Assembly (NCBI GenBank): GCA_002914845.1
Contig: JXTC01000241.1
Location: forward strand, 389,916-453,915
DNA length: 64,000 bases
Reading direction: 5' to 3'
Origin: Trema orientale
Lineage: Eukaryota > Streptophyta > Magnoliopsida > Rosales > Cannabaceae
Shown here: piece by piece, positions 50,042 through 63,600 of the stretch
How the letters are laid out: every line of letters begins with the position of its first letter
Position numbering within the stretch: the stretch's first letter is position 1
Program-made: the position numbers and the translations under genes
The notes under the pieces: model-generated
The model's input: only the letters and a program-made list of their open reading frames with translations
The model's database searches: none
Told to the model about the DNA's origin: nothing

Positions 50042-50159
50042 CCCGTTGGCATATATAATTCATAACTTGTTAAATTTACGAAATCAGTTATTACAAAAGG
50101 CCCGTTGGCATATATAATTCATAACTTGTTAAATTTACGAAATCAGTTATTACAAAAGG
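50042..50159. repeat. Perfect 59-bp tandem duplication
   Basis: The unit 50042-50100, starting CCCGTTGGCATATATAATTC and ending TTACAAAAGG, is repeated without a difference at 50101-50159. Perfect identity in non-coding DNA implies a recent duplication or an assembly duplication. Confidence 0.97.
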
Positions 50160-51276
50160 CTACGTCCACCAACTTTGCCTTGAAAGCGACCAATCATCAC
50201 GTTCGTCTCAATTTATTGAGGCCGTTAACTTCTATCATAATTTGTGTATATGTGAATATCAAATAATATTACAAATCATATTACAATGAAATTGTAACAA
50301 TGGGACGGAATAAGGGTACGTACACATCCATAAAATTTTGTTTACATGTAATGTGTTGTCAGTTTGATCCGACCTTAATGGGGCAGTTTTTTCTCAATAT
50401 AAATGGTTTGCACTTCGCGGTGATGGGAGCACTGAGCAGAATGGGGAATACATGCCTCGCCCCAAACCCCGCCAAGAATTTTTTTTAGGTTTTAAACTGA
50501 CATGGCTGAGTGGCCAGTTCATTTCCCGCAACCATAAATCTTTAATTTTACCTTTATTTATCGTCTTTTTCAACCATTGAGTTGAGTTATTGCATTTACC
50601 ATAATTATCATTTTTGTAACTAGATTTCGCCGTTGGATAAGAGATCACGAAGGGAAAGAAGAGATGGAGGAGACAGGGAGGCTAGATGAGAAGAGATAGA
50701 AGAGTGGGAGAAAAAGTTTGAAGAGTGGGAAGAAAAATAGGAGTGAGATTGAGGATATGGAGAAAAATGGGAGGAATATAAAGTTTACATTGAGGAAAAA
50801 AAAATTAAAATTGAAAATTCGCTTATGGAGGGGGAAAAAAATGGTTGGAGCTGAAATTTTCTCAGAGAAAAAGAACAGTAAAATGGAGAGAGTTTAAAAT
50901 CGACGTGTTATGTTTTGCATACCCGTCAGTTACATAACATCCTATTTTTTTCTTCGTTTAAAAAATTGACGAGAAAAAGATTTTAACCGATGATAATAGA
51001 TGGTCCCTACCTCATTGATCGTGTTGCGCGACAATTGTGGTAGTGTGACGTGCTATTGACTATATTGTAGTGGTGCAACATATTTATTGAATATTGGAGA
51101 CAAAAATATTGTTTTTTTTTTTTTTTTGGATACAAATGTAAATGTTGGCTTTAGAGATGTATGGATTATATGGAGGTCTTTTTAAAATTATTTTTCGATT
51201 TCACTTGCACGTCTACACGTTCTCTTCTTTAGGTATTAATATGTTTCAATTTTCGAATTCAAAATATATATACAGA
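50160..51276. other. AT-rich gene-free DNA with a purine-rich patch
   Basis: A strongly GA-rich segment at about 50640-50780 (GGGAAAGAAGAGATGGAGGA and similar) stands out from its surroundings. No coding exon. Confidence 0.4.
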
Positions 51277-51515
51277 GGTTGCCAATCCGGTAGGTTTTTT
51301 TTTAAACTTATTTATAGGTATTTTTTTTCATTGTTAGATCATAGATCCAACGGTTACCACAATTTGAGTAGTTGAAAAAAATAATAATAAAAATAAATAT
51401 CTATTATTAAATACTTTTCTCTATCCTCTTTTTACTATGTACGTGACCAATTTTAATAACGTGCGTGACCAATTTTAATTGGTGCTCATATGTATCTATA
51501 TCTTTTTTTTAAACA
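51277..51515 (+). mobile_element. MITE, copy 3 of the TA-associated family
   Basis: The left end GGTTGCCAATCCGGTAGGT followed by poly-T matches the left end of 44535-44774, as does the downstream GTTAGATCATAGATCCAACG. It is preceded by TATATATA. The right end is degraded (ATTGGTGCTCATATGTATCT). A tandem GTACGTGACCAATTTTAATA / GTGCGTGACCAATTTTAATT unit lies inside. Confidence 0.65.
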
Positions 51516-52442
51516 CATCTTATTAATTTCTCAATTTCCATCTACCCGAAAAGGATATCAGTCTCTAGTATATTGTTTTTTTCTTTTTTACTTTTTTCTT
51601 TTGGCTTAATAATCATTTGTATCTGGTAATATAAATATTTTCATAAATTTTAATCTATTTAGATTTCTTCTCACCTGAATCTAAATTTGTGTGAGTTTCT
51701 TTTGTTTTCTTATTTATGTGTGATTTTCTTCAAGATTTGAGTTTCTTGGGATTCACTTATTTTAAACAACTTATTATGTTTAAGTTTGATTTATGTAGAA
51801 AATTTGTAACAATATTAGTCGAAAGAGCCAATTTGAGTGGTAGATAATTAAGTAGATTCAATAGAGCTGAAAACATATCTCGCATGTTAACGTTTTACTT
51901 ATCTCTCTTGTAGAGTTGCATACTCGTCCTCAACATCTTGTGCACGTTTTTGTTTTCTCTGTGATCAGCAAACTTGTTTCAAGAATTGCTTATTATCATG
52001 GGTTACATGTAATTTGATATTTGATTTCTGTGTTATTTAAATTCATTATTCCAATCAGATTTGGAAAAAGTAAGGATATTTCTGTCAAGAAGAAAAAAGG
52101 AACGCATATCTTTACACATTACCTTTCTTTAAGCCACTGCAAAATACCCCCTTGCAATTTACAATTAATGTACCTTAACAGTTGATACAGTTGTTCTCTC
52201 TCTTCACTCAAGGAAAAAAGAATGTGCGTTTTGGCTTCTAACACTGCAATTATATGCACTCGAAACAATTTTGGTTTCAATGCCAGTGAGGGGCCAATAA
52301 TAAGTGCATGCATATGGGTGATTGGTGGTCAACTTTTTTTTTTTTTTTAATTCCCTGAGAAAGAAAACAATACAATGGAACTAAAACAAAAAGTAAAGGA
52401 AGAAAAAAAATCATAATCAAACCCCAAAAATGGAAAAATTAA

Positions 52443-52764
52443 GCGTTAATCTTGTTTTTAATCTTTAAATGAATAACCCAAATTTCATTTTAATTCTTGA
52501 CTTTTAAAATGTTTTAGGTTTAGCCTCTAAAACTATATATATTTTTGTTTCAGTGTAATTGGTGAACCTTCAAATATCACATTATATTACCTCTAATCGT
52601 TATTATTTTATCAAGTTCAATCACTAATTTATAACATGATTGATCAAACTTAGACTACTAACAAAAATTGAGGAGATAAGAAAATTCAGGATAGCAAAAT
52701 ATGAAACTTAAATTTGAGTTATTCTTCAAGAATAAAAAATAAGATTAACAAAAAAAGTTAATTG
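52443..52764. mobile_element. Long-TIR foldback element, about 322 bp
   Basis: Left GCGTTAATCTTGTTTTTAAT ... GAATAACCCAAATTTCATTT; right (reverse complement) GCAATTAACTTTTTTTGTTA ... GAATAACTCAAATTTAAGTT. The arms are inverted over about 70 bp with mismatches and the interior is AT-rich. Non-autonomous. Confidence 0.55.
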
Positions 52765-53193
52765 CTAAAACTCGTTAACTAAATATGAAAAAAGGTAACC
52801 GTAGAAAGTTATGTCATTGTATAAATTTTTATTAATTTTGTAATATATCAATTCAAAGGAGAAAAGAGCTAGTCAATTCCTACGTCATTTGGGGACAACA
52901 TATATGTAAACCTCTTACCAATTTCCTTACTATTATAGCTAGTTTACCGAACAGCAAACTTAAACTATGCGTGCTGGTTAAAGCAACCAAGAAGAGGCGT
53001 AAAAAGATTCAAAAATAATGCATATATATAAGAAAGTGAAAACGACATGGTATTATGACATTAAATTCTTGGTTGGTACAAATATTCTTGCAATCATGGC
53101 CTTTGACCCCCTCTCCTCCCTATTTGTCACTTTATCCTTGTGACGAATATAACCTTAGCTACACAGTGGACAAGTCATTCAAAATAAAGAAGA

Positions 53194-53717
53194 GTTAATT
53201 ATATTTGTATACTGTATTTGAGAGTTTGTTTAGTTTATACATTACGTTTTGATTATTATCAACGTTTATAATCAAATTTAGACCTTATAATAAATTTATA
53301 CTCTCTTAGATTAAACATCAATTTTGACCAATGTGTATACCAAAATATCTTTTAAAGTTAAAATATATGTTTGAAAAAAGTTTAAATTTTAAACTTATAT
53401 ATAATTAACAAATATGTTTATAAATAATATTTAATATTTATAGATTTTTGCCTTTTTTAAATTATTTTTGTTAATATTTGTTCTTTTGACAATTAACTTT
53501 AATTAGTTTTAAATTTAAGTTAAGTGTTAAAATAAATATGTTAGAGTTTAAAAGGATGTTTTAGTAAACTCAGTGGTCAAAACTAGTATTTGAACTAAAG
53601 AGGTTATAAATTTGTTACAAGTTTCAAATTCAATATCAGTAATAACTAAAACACAAGTTATAAATTAAACAAATAGTTAAAACACAAGGAAACACAAGGT
53701 ATAAAAATATAATTAAC
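53194..53717. mobile_element. Long-TIR foldback element A2, about 524 bp
   Basis: Left GTTAATTATATTTGTATACT ... GATTATTATCAACGTTTATA; right (reverse complement) GTTAATTATATTTTTATACC ... TTAGTTATTACTGATATTGA. The arms are about 130 bp. The arm sequence is related to element A1 at 45871-46231 (the TTATTATCAAC core and AATAAATTTATA segment are shared), indicating one family. No coding capacity. Confidence 0.62.
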
Positions 53718-56302
53718 CGAATGAATAAAGCTAAAGATCACAACTCTTATCTTAATTTTTTAATACCAATTTATGAAACATATGAGTTGTCATTATTCAG
53801 TTAATAATTCTATTAAATTTACTTGTGATTATTCAATTGATCATTTTATTGAATCTGCTTGTGATAATTTCTAGCTAATATACTAATTGAATAGCAGCCA
53901 CCCATCCCTACCATCTTTTCCTTTAAAAAATAGTTAAATTGATTTTTTTTTTATTTGATAATCAAGAATCAAAATCATTTATGTTCATATCCCTAAATTT
54001 AAAAAAAAAAAATTATACAAACACAGTGACAATATAATTTACAACCAAACAAAAATTTACGAGTTAATTTCTTACCATTAATTTTTCGTTTAAAATAGAT
54101 TGTTTATACGTTTGTTAGATGGCATTTTTTTTATATTAAAACAATAACACAGTTAAACGTAGAAGTTTTATTGATTTTCAATTTTCTTTATATTTCAGTT
54201 TAGAGGTGTCAATGTAATTAATTTTTGTCCAAAGAATGTTGTTTATACTTTTCTTAGATGATGACATATTTTTGTCAATGTAATTAATTTTTGATAAGAG
54301 ATAATATAGAAATATGTAGTCGGCTCAGAGCTTCAACAAGATAATAAAATTGACAACTGAATTAAAAAAATCCCTTTAGAAAAAATAAATAAATAAATAA
54401 ATGAAAAAGAAGAAAGAACAAAGTGACAAACAACTACCTCTAGGCTCAATCACTAAGAAAAAAAAGCTGGAAAAGTTTATGTTGAATCTTAGAAAACTAA
54501 GAAAAAATCCTGAAGTATTTTCACGGCCAAATTAAAAAATAAAAAAAAATCACAGAAAAAAATTTACAACAAAAAAGAAAAAAAACCTCAATCACTAAAA
54601 ATTCCTTATTCATCAAAAACAAGGAAAAAAAAAAAAAAACCTTTAATCCCTTTTCTCCAATTTCGTACAAACTGACTAGTGACTATTTCTTTCGTATACG
54701 GGTTCCTCTAAGCAAGAGGAACATTATTGGAAGATACCGCGCATTAGTCATAGCAACACAATGAAGTTTTTTTTAATTTTTTTTTTTTATAATTTAGTAA
54801 ACCAATAAAAGTGAAGTTGTGCAAATCTGGTTTAGCTTTTGAAATATGGAAATTATAGAAAATAATCAAATTCTAATAGTTGATGAACTAACATCAAACT
54901 GGTCTTCCTTGTCAAAGTACGTAAATTGATATGATCCTTTTCAAGTTCCTTTATTATTGCCTTATTGGATACTAGCTAGCAATCTAGCATAAACTTTACC
55001 CCCTTTTTTCCCTTCCTTTCTTTTTTTCTAATCATGAAAACGGTAATCAATAATAAAATTTAATAAAATCGTATTCAATAATCAAGCCAAAGAAAAAGGA
55101 CCATAGTTTAATGTACATATATACTCTCCCAAATGCTACACGAAAGTGGATGTGTGAGAAATGCATATCGTCATTTAATCATTCCATTTTCTTTGATATG
55201 GACATAAAGTTTGGACAAGTGTACCACCCTGCATTAGGAAAATAACGAAGAAGATATTGCTTTGCTCACATCATCATACATATATATTACATAGATTATA
55301 TAAAAGGACTATCCTTTGATGGGATTGAAGTCATCTCATCATCTCAATTCTCATCTCATATGTTAGCAATTATTTGAGGGTAAAAAAATGTTCTCATGAG
55401 TTCCCTGGGAAGTACCTTTGTTTCGAAGTTTCATCCATGTATAATAAAGTAGCTAGAAAAATGAGGGCTCGAATGTCAAATTGTGTGCAGTTGAATAGTT
55501 GGGATCTTCTAATAATGAAAGAGTTTTCCATAATAAAAAAAGCTTTAAACCCATAATTACCTGGCCACTTTTGGCAGGCTGCTAGAAATATTTAAACAAT
55601 TACTAATAAGAAATATAGTATTCAACTGATGAAATGCTATTGCTACCCATGCGACTAAAATACATGACAATATTAATTAATATATTAGTGCTGGATCAAA
55701 ATTTTTAAATATGATTTGTAAGGGGTAGAACAGATAATTGGACAAAAGAATTGCCACATGGTGTCTCATTACATTTTCTTATTTACTTAATTTTTTTTTT
55801 CTTTCAATTTTGTTTTAAATATAATCACTTCAAAGATGAACAATTATGTATAGGAGCCTAATAAAATAACACACATAATGACATAACATTCCAAAATGGG
55901 AACTATTGTGCATGGCTGGTTGGAGGTCAATCTCATGGCCCAACAAAAGTTTTTCCCCTCAGACTAAGCCTTGTTCAGTCCCCACGTGCACTTATGTGGT
56001 TGGAATTTGAATATTCCAAATCAAAGAAAGCTTTTGGAAGAAAAGGTTATTAGAATTGGTTTTAAATTAATTTGTTAGGTTTGATCAACGTTATAATGCA
56101 GATCTTAAAATACCATTTCTTCCGTCCTACTGTGCTGTCAGTTGTCTAAGGTTCTGGTTCAGAGTATGCTTAGGATTTAGGAATATTTTCAAATTAATCT
56201 CATGCTGCAGCCTTGTTAAAAGCAAAGATAAAAGAAAAAGTCAATTATTATTATTATTATTTTTTAAGCAAGGAAGGTATATTCAAATTATGAGAGAGAA
56301 AA
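53718..56302. other. AT-rich gene-free DNA
   Basis: No exon recognised. A strong TATA-like TATATAAAAGG at about 55297-55307 is followed by a 60-codon open frame at 55374-55556 that matches nothing I know. Confidence 0.35.
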
Positions 56303-56660
56303 TCCCGTTTGTTTCAACCATTCTATTCTATTAGAATGAAAAATTCATTTGAATGGGTGTTTGTTTCAACAACTCCAATTTTTTCATTCAAATGGTCTTT
56401 TGGAATGGGTATTTGTTTCAACAATTCAGTTTTTCTATTCAAATGATTCATCAGTTACATCAACTATTGAAATGGGTTTTTTGTGTCTTGGATGAGAATG
56501 GAGGGAATGAGGTATTTTTGAATGGTCTATTCCAATGCTCCCATTCTAATTACAACACATTCTAATATTTTTCCATTCAAATGTTTCCTATTCCAATTAC
56601 AACTCATTCTAGAATTTCCATTTAAATACACCCATTCAAATGGGTGAACCAAACGGGGCC
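56303..56660. mobile_element. MITE-like element with CCCGTTTGKTTCA termini
   Basis: The left end (TCCCGTTTGTTTCAACC) and the reverse complement of the right end (GGCCCCGTTTGGTTCACCC) share the CCCGTTTG(T/G)TTCA-CC motif. This is common to PIF/Harbinger and hAT-type MITEs. The interior contains repeated GAATGGGTRTTTGTTTCAAC units at about 56352 and 56404. No convincing target duplication was found, so the superfamily is left open. Confidence 0.55.
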
Positions 56661-59600
56661 AGTTTTTTCTCAAAAAATAATGCTAGTTAATTAGAAATAC
56701 AATATGCAAATTGCATCAATTTTTTTTTTATGTATTATAGTTAATTAATTACTTCCAACTAGATAACAATAAATGATTGGTAACTTGTTGACTCCTAATC
56801 TCAAATAATAACATTGCCTTTAAAAACTAAGCGGTCCTTCCTTTATGAAAGATATGTGGTCCTGTAATAAGTTGGTAGATCCATTGGCCGGGCTATAGTA
56901 ACTATAAGATCACACAAGATTTATCGTATTTTATTTTTGTTGCTCAGTATATTATATTAGTCACATCTAAACCAACCGTTAGAGCACTAATATTGGGTTT
57001 GATGGGGAATTATCAATAATGGGGTAAATTACGAAAATTTACTTTAATTACCATTTACCAACAATAATTATCACACTAATTAGCATTTATATAATACACT
57101 AAAATTCTTTGCCCAACTTTATTATCCCAAATTTTGTTTGACTAGTGTTCTTCATGTCATGTTATTTTCTAATTTTTTTAGACAATGAAATGACAAAATT
57201 AGTAAATTAGTGTCAAATTTTAAACAACGTTGCGGGTTACAAATATACCAATAATAAAAGTCACTTACAAATGTACCAATTAGTTAGAGGATTTGATAGC
57301 GAAATAATTGAAGTCTAGGTGCTCTGTGGTAAAGCTATTTGGAAAACAATGCGTCCAAGACTCTTCTGGCAAACATAGAAAGAGGGAGACGCCAAAACAG
57401 TTCGGTGGAGAAAACTAAAAGCCCAGATGAACACGTCTGTGTGGTATGCTTGACAAATTATAAATAAATATATATAGGTTTCATTTTTGCTAATAAAACG
57501 AGGAAAGTGGTCAATGGTTGATTGTGACTTTAGAAAAGTGTACAAAGTTACTTAACATGCATATCTCAATCCCATAACTCTAGAAATAAAATACTATAAA
57601 ATAAAAGTATGCTAAGAAAATGTCTTCTTCTTATTAATATATGCTAACCAAAACTGATTTATCAAAATTGCACGTGTGACCCTCAAAATCTTCGGTTTCG
57701 ACTCTTTGGATGCTGCCTATGGGATTGTCTTCTTTAGACTGGAGAATCAGAATGGTCTCATATATGAGCTAACCCAAGTTGCTGACCTGTTTTGATATGA
57801 AATTCTGGACTATACCATTTACTTTTTTACTTTTACCTCCCATTAGGTACAGCTGAAAGCTGTAAACTATTGCTACTTTCTTTTTTGGAGAAAATGTAAA
57901 ATTCCATTTTAGGTCATGTATGTGTACAGTTTAGATGTGTTCCAAGTGAAAATAGAGTAATAATTGGAGAAAAAGAAAATGTAATGTACTAACAATCTAT
58001 AGTTTCTTTCTTTTTTTTTTTATTTCCTTAAATAATTTTTTAAAACTAAGAAATCAGATTTGTAATGATCTAACAATATTTAGTCAAAAAATTGAATTAT
58101 GACATTCAGAAAAGGGAACTAATCATGTAAAGCTTTATCCCTACAGTTATGAGCATGTTTATTAACCGTGATGAAAAAAAAAAAAATAGAAGAAAGAACT
58201 TGAAAAATAATGAGAATAAATCAAAAATTGAGTTAAATCAAAAATTGAGTTATGTCTTTTTTATTTCATTAATTATGTGAGGATTTCACAAAATTGTGTA
58301 CCAAATGTTTCTAAATATTTAATTTATTTCCTAGCATAAGCAAATTGGATTTAGTTCTGCAGCCCAATTTTTGATCCCTATTATTTGATAATTGACAAGC
58401 CGTTTAAGGAATAAAAATGCTTTTGAATAGCCTTGATATGGTCCCCATATTCTTTTAACCTTTTTCTACTTTTGCTACCATAGACTATGTTATGCTATCT
58501 GTAAGATGCTAACCCTTTAAAACTATTTATCCTTTTTATTCCCCCCTCTTTTCTTCTTTTTGAAATGGGAAATGTAATAGTATAGTACCCTATTCTGAGC
58601 TTGGAGGTTTGAATAAATTATCTAGAGATCATCAAAGGAAATATTTTTTATATTTTTTAGTCTTTAAAATTTCCCTTGTCAAGGAAGAAATTTGCATGTG
58701 TATATGTATATTGACAAAAGAAAAGAAGAAATAGGGACTAAAGAATTGGCTGTTGTTGAATGTTGACGAGGAAATGGGAGGATTCAAACACAAAAAAAAA
58801 AAAAAAGAACGTGACTAGTGTGGAACAAGAATTGATCATTCAATTACAATGCATAAAGATCTCTTCAAACAAAATCCAACTATAATTTGACAAACCGTTT
58901 AATCATGAGTAATTGATGGCCATAGGATATGTTATTTATAAGACAAATGGAGTCATTTTAAATTGACATAATTTCAGTTGATTCCTATTAACCACTATTA
59001 AACATTTAGAGTAATAACATTTTTAAATGCCATTAGTATTAATCTCGATTTGTATTTTAATTTCGAGGCCTTGGCAATTAGTATCAAATATAGCCAAAAT
59101 CAACCTTATTATGCATTAAAATGAAATTATTTATCAGATGTATGTCAGCACTATTTATTGGCAAAATGAATTTTTTATTTCCTTTTAATATTTAAAAAAA
59201 TAAAATTTTGAAAAAAAGTACCGTTTTTCCGCCTGTTATTTTCACTTTGGCCTCCAAAGTCTTGGACTATAGGGTAATTCTCAATTGGCTTGAACTCTAA
59301 AATATGCCAATATGCTAACCCGGACTATTTTTAATCTCTTTTTTAGTATAGATATAGGAATCAAGAGCAAAAGTTATGATAAACAACATGTATCAAGGGC
59401 CAAAACCGATATAAGAAAAACACAATTCAATATAGTAACCGAAACATTTGAGAGTCCACATACGAAATAGAGACCTCAATCCAAATATGAAAACAACCCT
59501 TTTTTTACGACCACATAAAGAAAAAGGAAAACTATTTCATTTTTGTTAGTAAAAGTAAAATTACTATTTTGGGCATTTGGTGACCAAAAATAGTAAAGAG

Positions 59601-60280
59601 AAGAAATTTGATCTTCATAAGTTGGTCCATCTACAACAAATATTTCCAATTTCCGAGAAGAAGGCCATCAACCAAAATTAAATTTCCACAGAACCGCCTC
59701 GCACAGTTTGCAAGAAAATAACTCAGAAGAAAATTCTATGTTGTGTAGTCGTTAAAGATGAAAAAAATACAAGGGTATTACTGGAAACTCAACAATTGGT
59801 TAACGAGAAAAATGTCAAGTGGCGGCAACAGGCGTCAACTTTCCGTCAAACCAAACCACCCACCCTAATTTTCTCTCTCTTTCTTTCCCTTTCAAGAGTT
59901 CAATTCAAAGTCTAGAAAAAAACTCTTAACCTCATGAACCCCTATTTTACCCTAACGAAATAATTCACAACTAAATTAATGACATTAGGGTCCCCCCAGC
60001 TCAACCTCCACCTCAACCTCAACCTCAACCTCTACCTCTATAGTGATTTTTGTACTAACCAACCAAATCATCTAGGATATCAGATCACACCCTCCATTCA
60101 CCCTCCATTCTCTAAACTCTCTCTGGTTTGTTACCCATATATTTCAATTTTATTATTATTTAAAAAAAAAAAAAAAAAAAAAGTTTCAAGTTGAACAATT
60201 ATGACCAACAAAAAAAGTACATCCCCAATTCCGTAATAAGCCAAATTTTTTTTTAACATACACACCGACCGACGTATACG
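56661..60280. other. AT-rich gene-free DNA upstream of the REL2-like gene
   Basis: No exon recognised. Short direct repeats occur (AAATCAAAAATTGAGTTA at 58218-58252). A (CCTCAA)-like hexanucleotide tract lies at 60005-60030 (AACCTC repeats) and a poly-A at 60162-60182. Confidence 0.4.
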
Positions 60281-60649
60281 ATGCTCTTTTCTCTTTCTCT
60301 CACCTCTTTACTGTTCACTCTCTCTCTCCTCTGTTTTCTCTCTCTATCTCTCTGCTACAGTCCAAGCCGACGACAAAACTCCGCGCTGGCAAAAGATTCC
60401 CTCTTCTCCGTCCCTTCACTTCCTCCTCCTTCCCACTCTCTCTTTCTTTTTCTTTCTGTTTTTCTTTCTCTCTCTCTCCTAACCCTAAAAAATTTTCCCG
60501 AGAAACAAACGCTGCCCACTATCGCCATCACCGTATCACAGTCATGGCAGTGCTTTTCTTGATCTACCCATGATAACCCACCGTCCCTTTTCTCAGACCC
60601 AGTTTTAATAATACTGATTATTAGCTTGAAAAAGTGAGTTGATTGAGTG
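60281..60649 (+). promoter_or_regulatory. CT-rich 5' leader/promoter of the REL2-like gene
   Basis: Dense pyrimidine tracts (TCTCTC and CTTTCT runs, 60285-60480) directly precede the start codon. CT-rich leaders are frequent in plant housekeeping and signalling genes. No TATA box was evident, and the transcription start is unknown. Confidence 0.45.
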
Positions 60650-63600
60650 ATGGGCTGCGCCAGCTCCAAGGTCGACGATCTCCCGGCGGTGGCGCTCTGC
60701 CGAGAGCGGTGCGCCTTTCTGGACGAGGCGATTCACCAGCGCTATGCCTTCGCCGAAGCTCACATGGCTTACATTCACTCCCTCAAGGGTATTGGGGACT
60801 CGTTGCGTAACTTTGTTCAGCTCGAATTGGGTAATTCTTATGCTTCTGGGTCTCCTCCTTCTCCCAAGCTCAATCTCCCTCCTCACCGAAAAGGCGATCC
60901 CGATGTTAGTGCTCTCAAAGGTTCCAAGTCGCCACATCACCATCATCTTCATTCCCATTCCAATTCTGACGCCCATCTTCAGTTCCATTCCGATTCCGAC
61001 TCCGACGATTCGGGTTCGCTGCATCACTCGGATCACTCCTCGCCTTTGCACAGTCCAGGGGGTCATATTGATTATATGGAGCCGGATCAAGGAGGAGGGT
61101 ATGGTTATGGAGGTGGGTTTTTGCATATGAATTATATGAAGAACAAAGCTACCCCTTCTGTGGTCTTTAAGCAGGGACCCGTGAGTCCCGAGACCGTACA
61201 TCATATGGGTGAATCTTCTTCTTCCTCTTCGTATTACCCTTTTAGTTATATGAGTAGTAACTCTAATTCGAATCCGAATCCTTATCCGTATTACGGGTAT
61301 CCGAATTACGGCGGTGGTGGGGTTGGCGGGTACTATGGTAATTCCTCGCCGCCTCCTTATGGGGGTATGTCTGTGTCGTCGTCGGCGGTGGCTCCGCCGG
61401 GTGCTACGGCGTCTTCTTCGAAGCCACCGCCTTCGCCGCCTTCGCCGCCGAGGGCGTCGCCTTGGGAATTTTTGAACCCGTTTACGACCGAGGACAAGTA
61501 TTATCCGCAGTACACGCCGAGCCGGGACTCGAGGGAGGTGAGGGAAGAGGAGGGGATTCCTGACTTGGAAGACGAGTATTATCAGCACGAGGTTGTGAAG
61601 GAAGTCCACGGTGATCAGAGATTCGCTGCTGAGGGTGGGAAGCATTCGAAGGCCGCCGTCGTGGATGAACCAGACGTTTCGCTTTATCAGACTAGGCCGA
61701 GCGTTTCGGTGGAGAACGAAGGGGTGGAATATGAGGTGCAAGTTGTGGACAAGAAAGTTGTTGATGACGAGGAGAGGTCCAAGGACCGTGGCGGTGGAGC
61801 TGCATTCAAGGGTCGAGGTGGTTCTCGGGATGTTTTTGAAGTGGTCAGAGAAATTGAGGTCCAATTTCAGAGAGCGTCTGAGTCTGGGAATGCAATTGCC
61901 CAGATGCTCGAGGTGGGAAAGCTTCCGTATAACCTTAAACATGGTATGGAGTTTTGTTCTTTTTGTTTTTAGTTTTCGGGCTACTCAGCTTTGCTTGCTT
62001 GTTCTTGTGAGAAATTTGGCATCTTTCTGTTTGTTTTGCCTGTTTTTTTGAAGCATTACAATGAATCATGGAGAGAAGTAATCACTAAAGCAAAAAGATG
62101 AAATTTTATTTTTCTTTTAGATTAAAATGTCCAATTTAAGTAAATTGGACTTCATTTAGCTGTGGTTTAACTATTGACTATGTTCTGAAGCAGCTTCTAA
62201 GATGTTACACGTGGTTACTCCATCTTTATCGGTATTATCCTCACAGCCATCTACATCTAACGGTGCGGAGTCCTCGTCTTCTGCTGACAAGGCTGGTCCT
62301 GCCCAGTTGGACTTTGAAGAAGAGTTGCGGACACGGTCGAAAAATCTTTCTTCAACATTACACAAGCTGTATCTTTGGGAGAAGAAACTGTATAACGAAG
62401 TTAAGGTGTGCTGCGACTTGCTCAAAATGACGCTATTATAACGTTATGCAATTATTTGCCTTTGAACTTTACTATTCTATGCGTCTATTCCCACTTAGTT
62501 TCTAGTACAAGTTGAACTTTCCTCATTATGCTGTGCTGATTTATGTTTCCACCCATTGTTATCATTCTATATGTCGGGTGGATAATTCTTGTTTATGGGA
62601 GCCTAGGGATGTGAAGAAGGAACTTCTTTTCGAAAAGGTCTGACTAGTATTATGAGGGGCTGTTTTTCGTTGATGCTTGTAGGTATAATAAGTCTCAAAC
62701 TAGTGGTTAATGGTGTACATGATTAGGTCCTGAATCTCGCAATTTCTATGTGACTAGTCGATCAGGTCTTTATTATTTCCTTCTTTCTAGGTTATTATCT
62801 TCGTTTACATTTTTGAGGCGTTGGCACTTCCCGTACTTTTGCTGTTGATGTGGTGCTAAATGGTGTGCATGACTACATTGTGCAGGGTGAGGAAAAGATG
62901 CGGGTAATCCATGACAGGAAGTGCCGTAAACTGAAGCGTTTAGATGAAAGAGGTGCTGAGGCTCACAAAGTTGAGACAACTAGAAAGTTAATAAAGAGTC
63001 TCTCAACAAAGATAAGAATTGCAATTCAAGTTGTAGATAAGATCTCTGTGACAATAAATAAGATCAGGGATGAAGAATTATGGCCACAACTAAATGCCTT
63101 AATTCAAGGGTATGTGAAGTTACTAGTTCTCTACTTTATCTTTGCAGGGGTTTACCCCTTGTTAAACTATATGCTTCTAATCTGATGTATCTAGATAATG
63201 TTTCTAAGAAACTTCAGATCAGCTTTTACATCTTATGGTTATCATGATAGTTGTTTTTTTAGCTTACCTTTGTCATTACTTTCTTGATGTAATTGTCTTG
63301 TTGTGAGCTTTGATTGTATATCTGGTATTAAATTTAGTTCTTTAAAAATGATCATTGCCTAGTAATTTTTTTTAATATATAATTGGTATGGTGAAGGTTA
63401 ATTGATTCGTGAATTCCTACTGGTACTTCTGTTGGAGAGATCTGACTTCTGCTTGAAATCCTTCTAATTTGAGCTTTTTATATCTTGTGTTGGTTCCCAA
63501 AATAAATTAGAAAGCTCCTATTCAGCTTTTGGGCAGTTTGTAGAGAATGAAAAGAATAGAGTAGATATATATGCAAGGGTTAAAATGAGAAGACAGGAAA

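Noticed and set aside
55297..55556. Promoter plus small gene or miRNA precursor after a strong TATA-like motif
   Set aside because: No known miRNA sequence or convincing hairpin was seen; the 60-codon frame has no recognisable features.
60605..61942. Long minus-strand open frame of 445 codons
   Set aside because: It is exactly antisense to the first exon of the DUF630/DUF632 gene and is Arg/His-rich from the mirror of Ser/Pro/Gly codons; a shadow.
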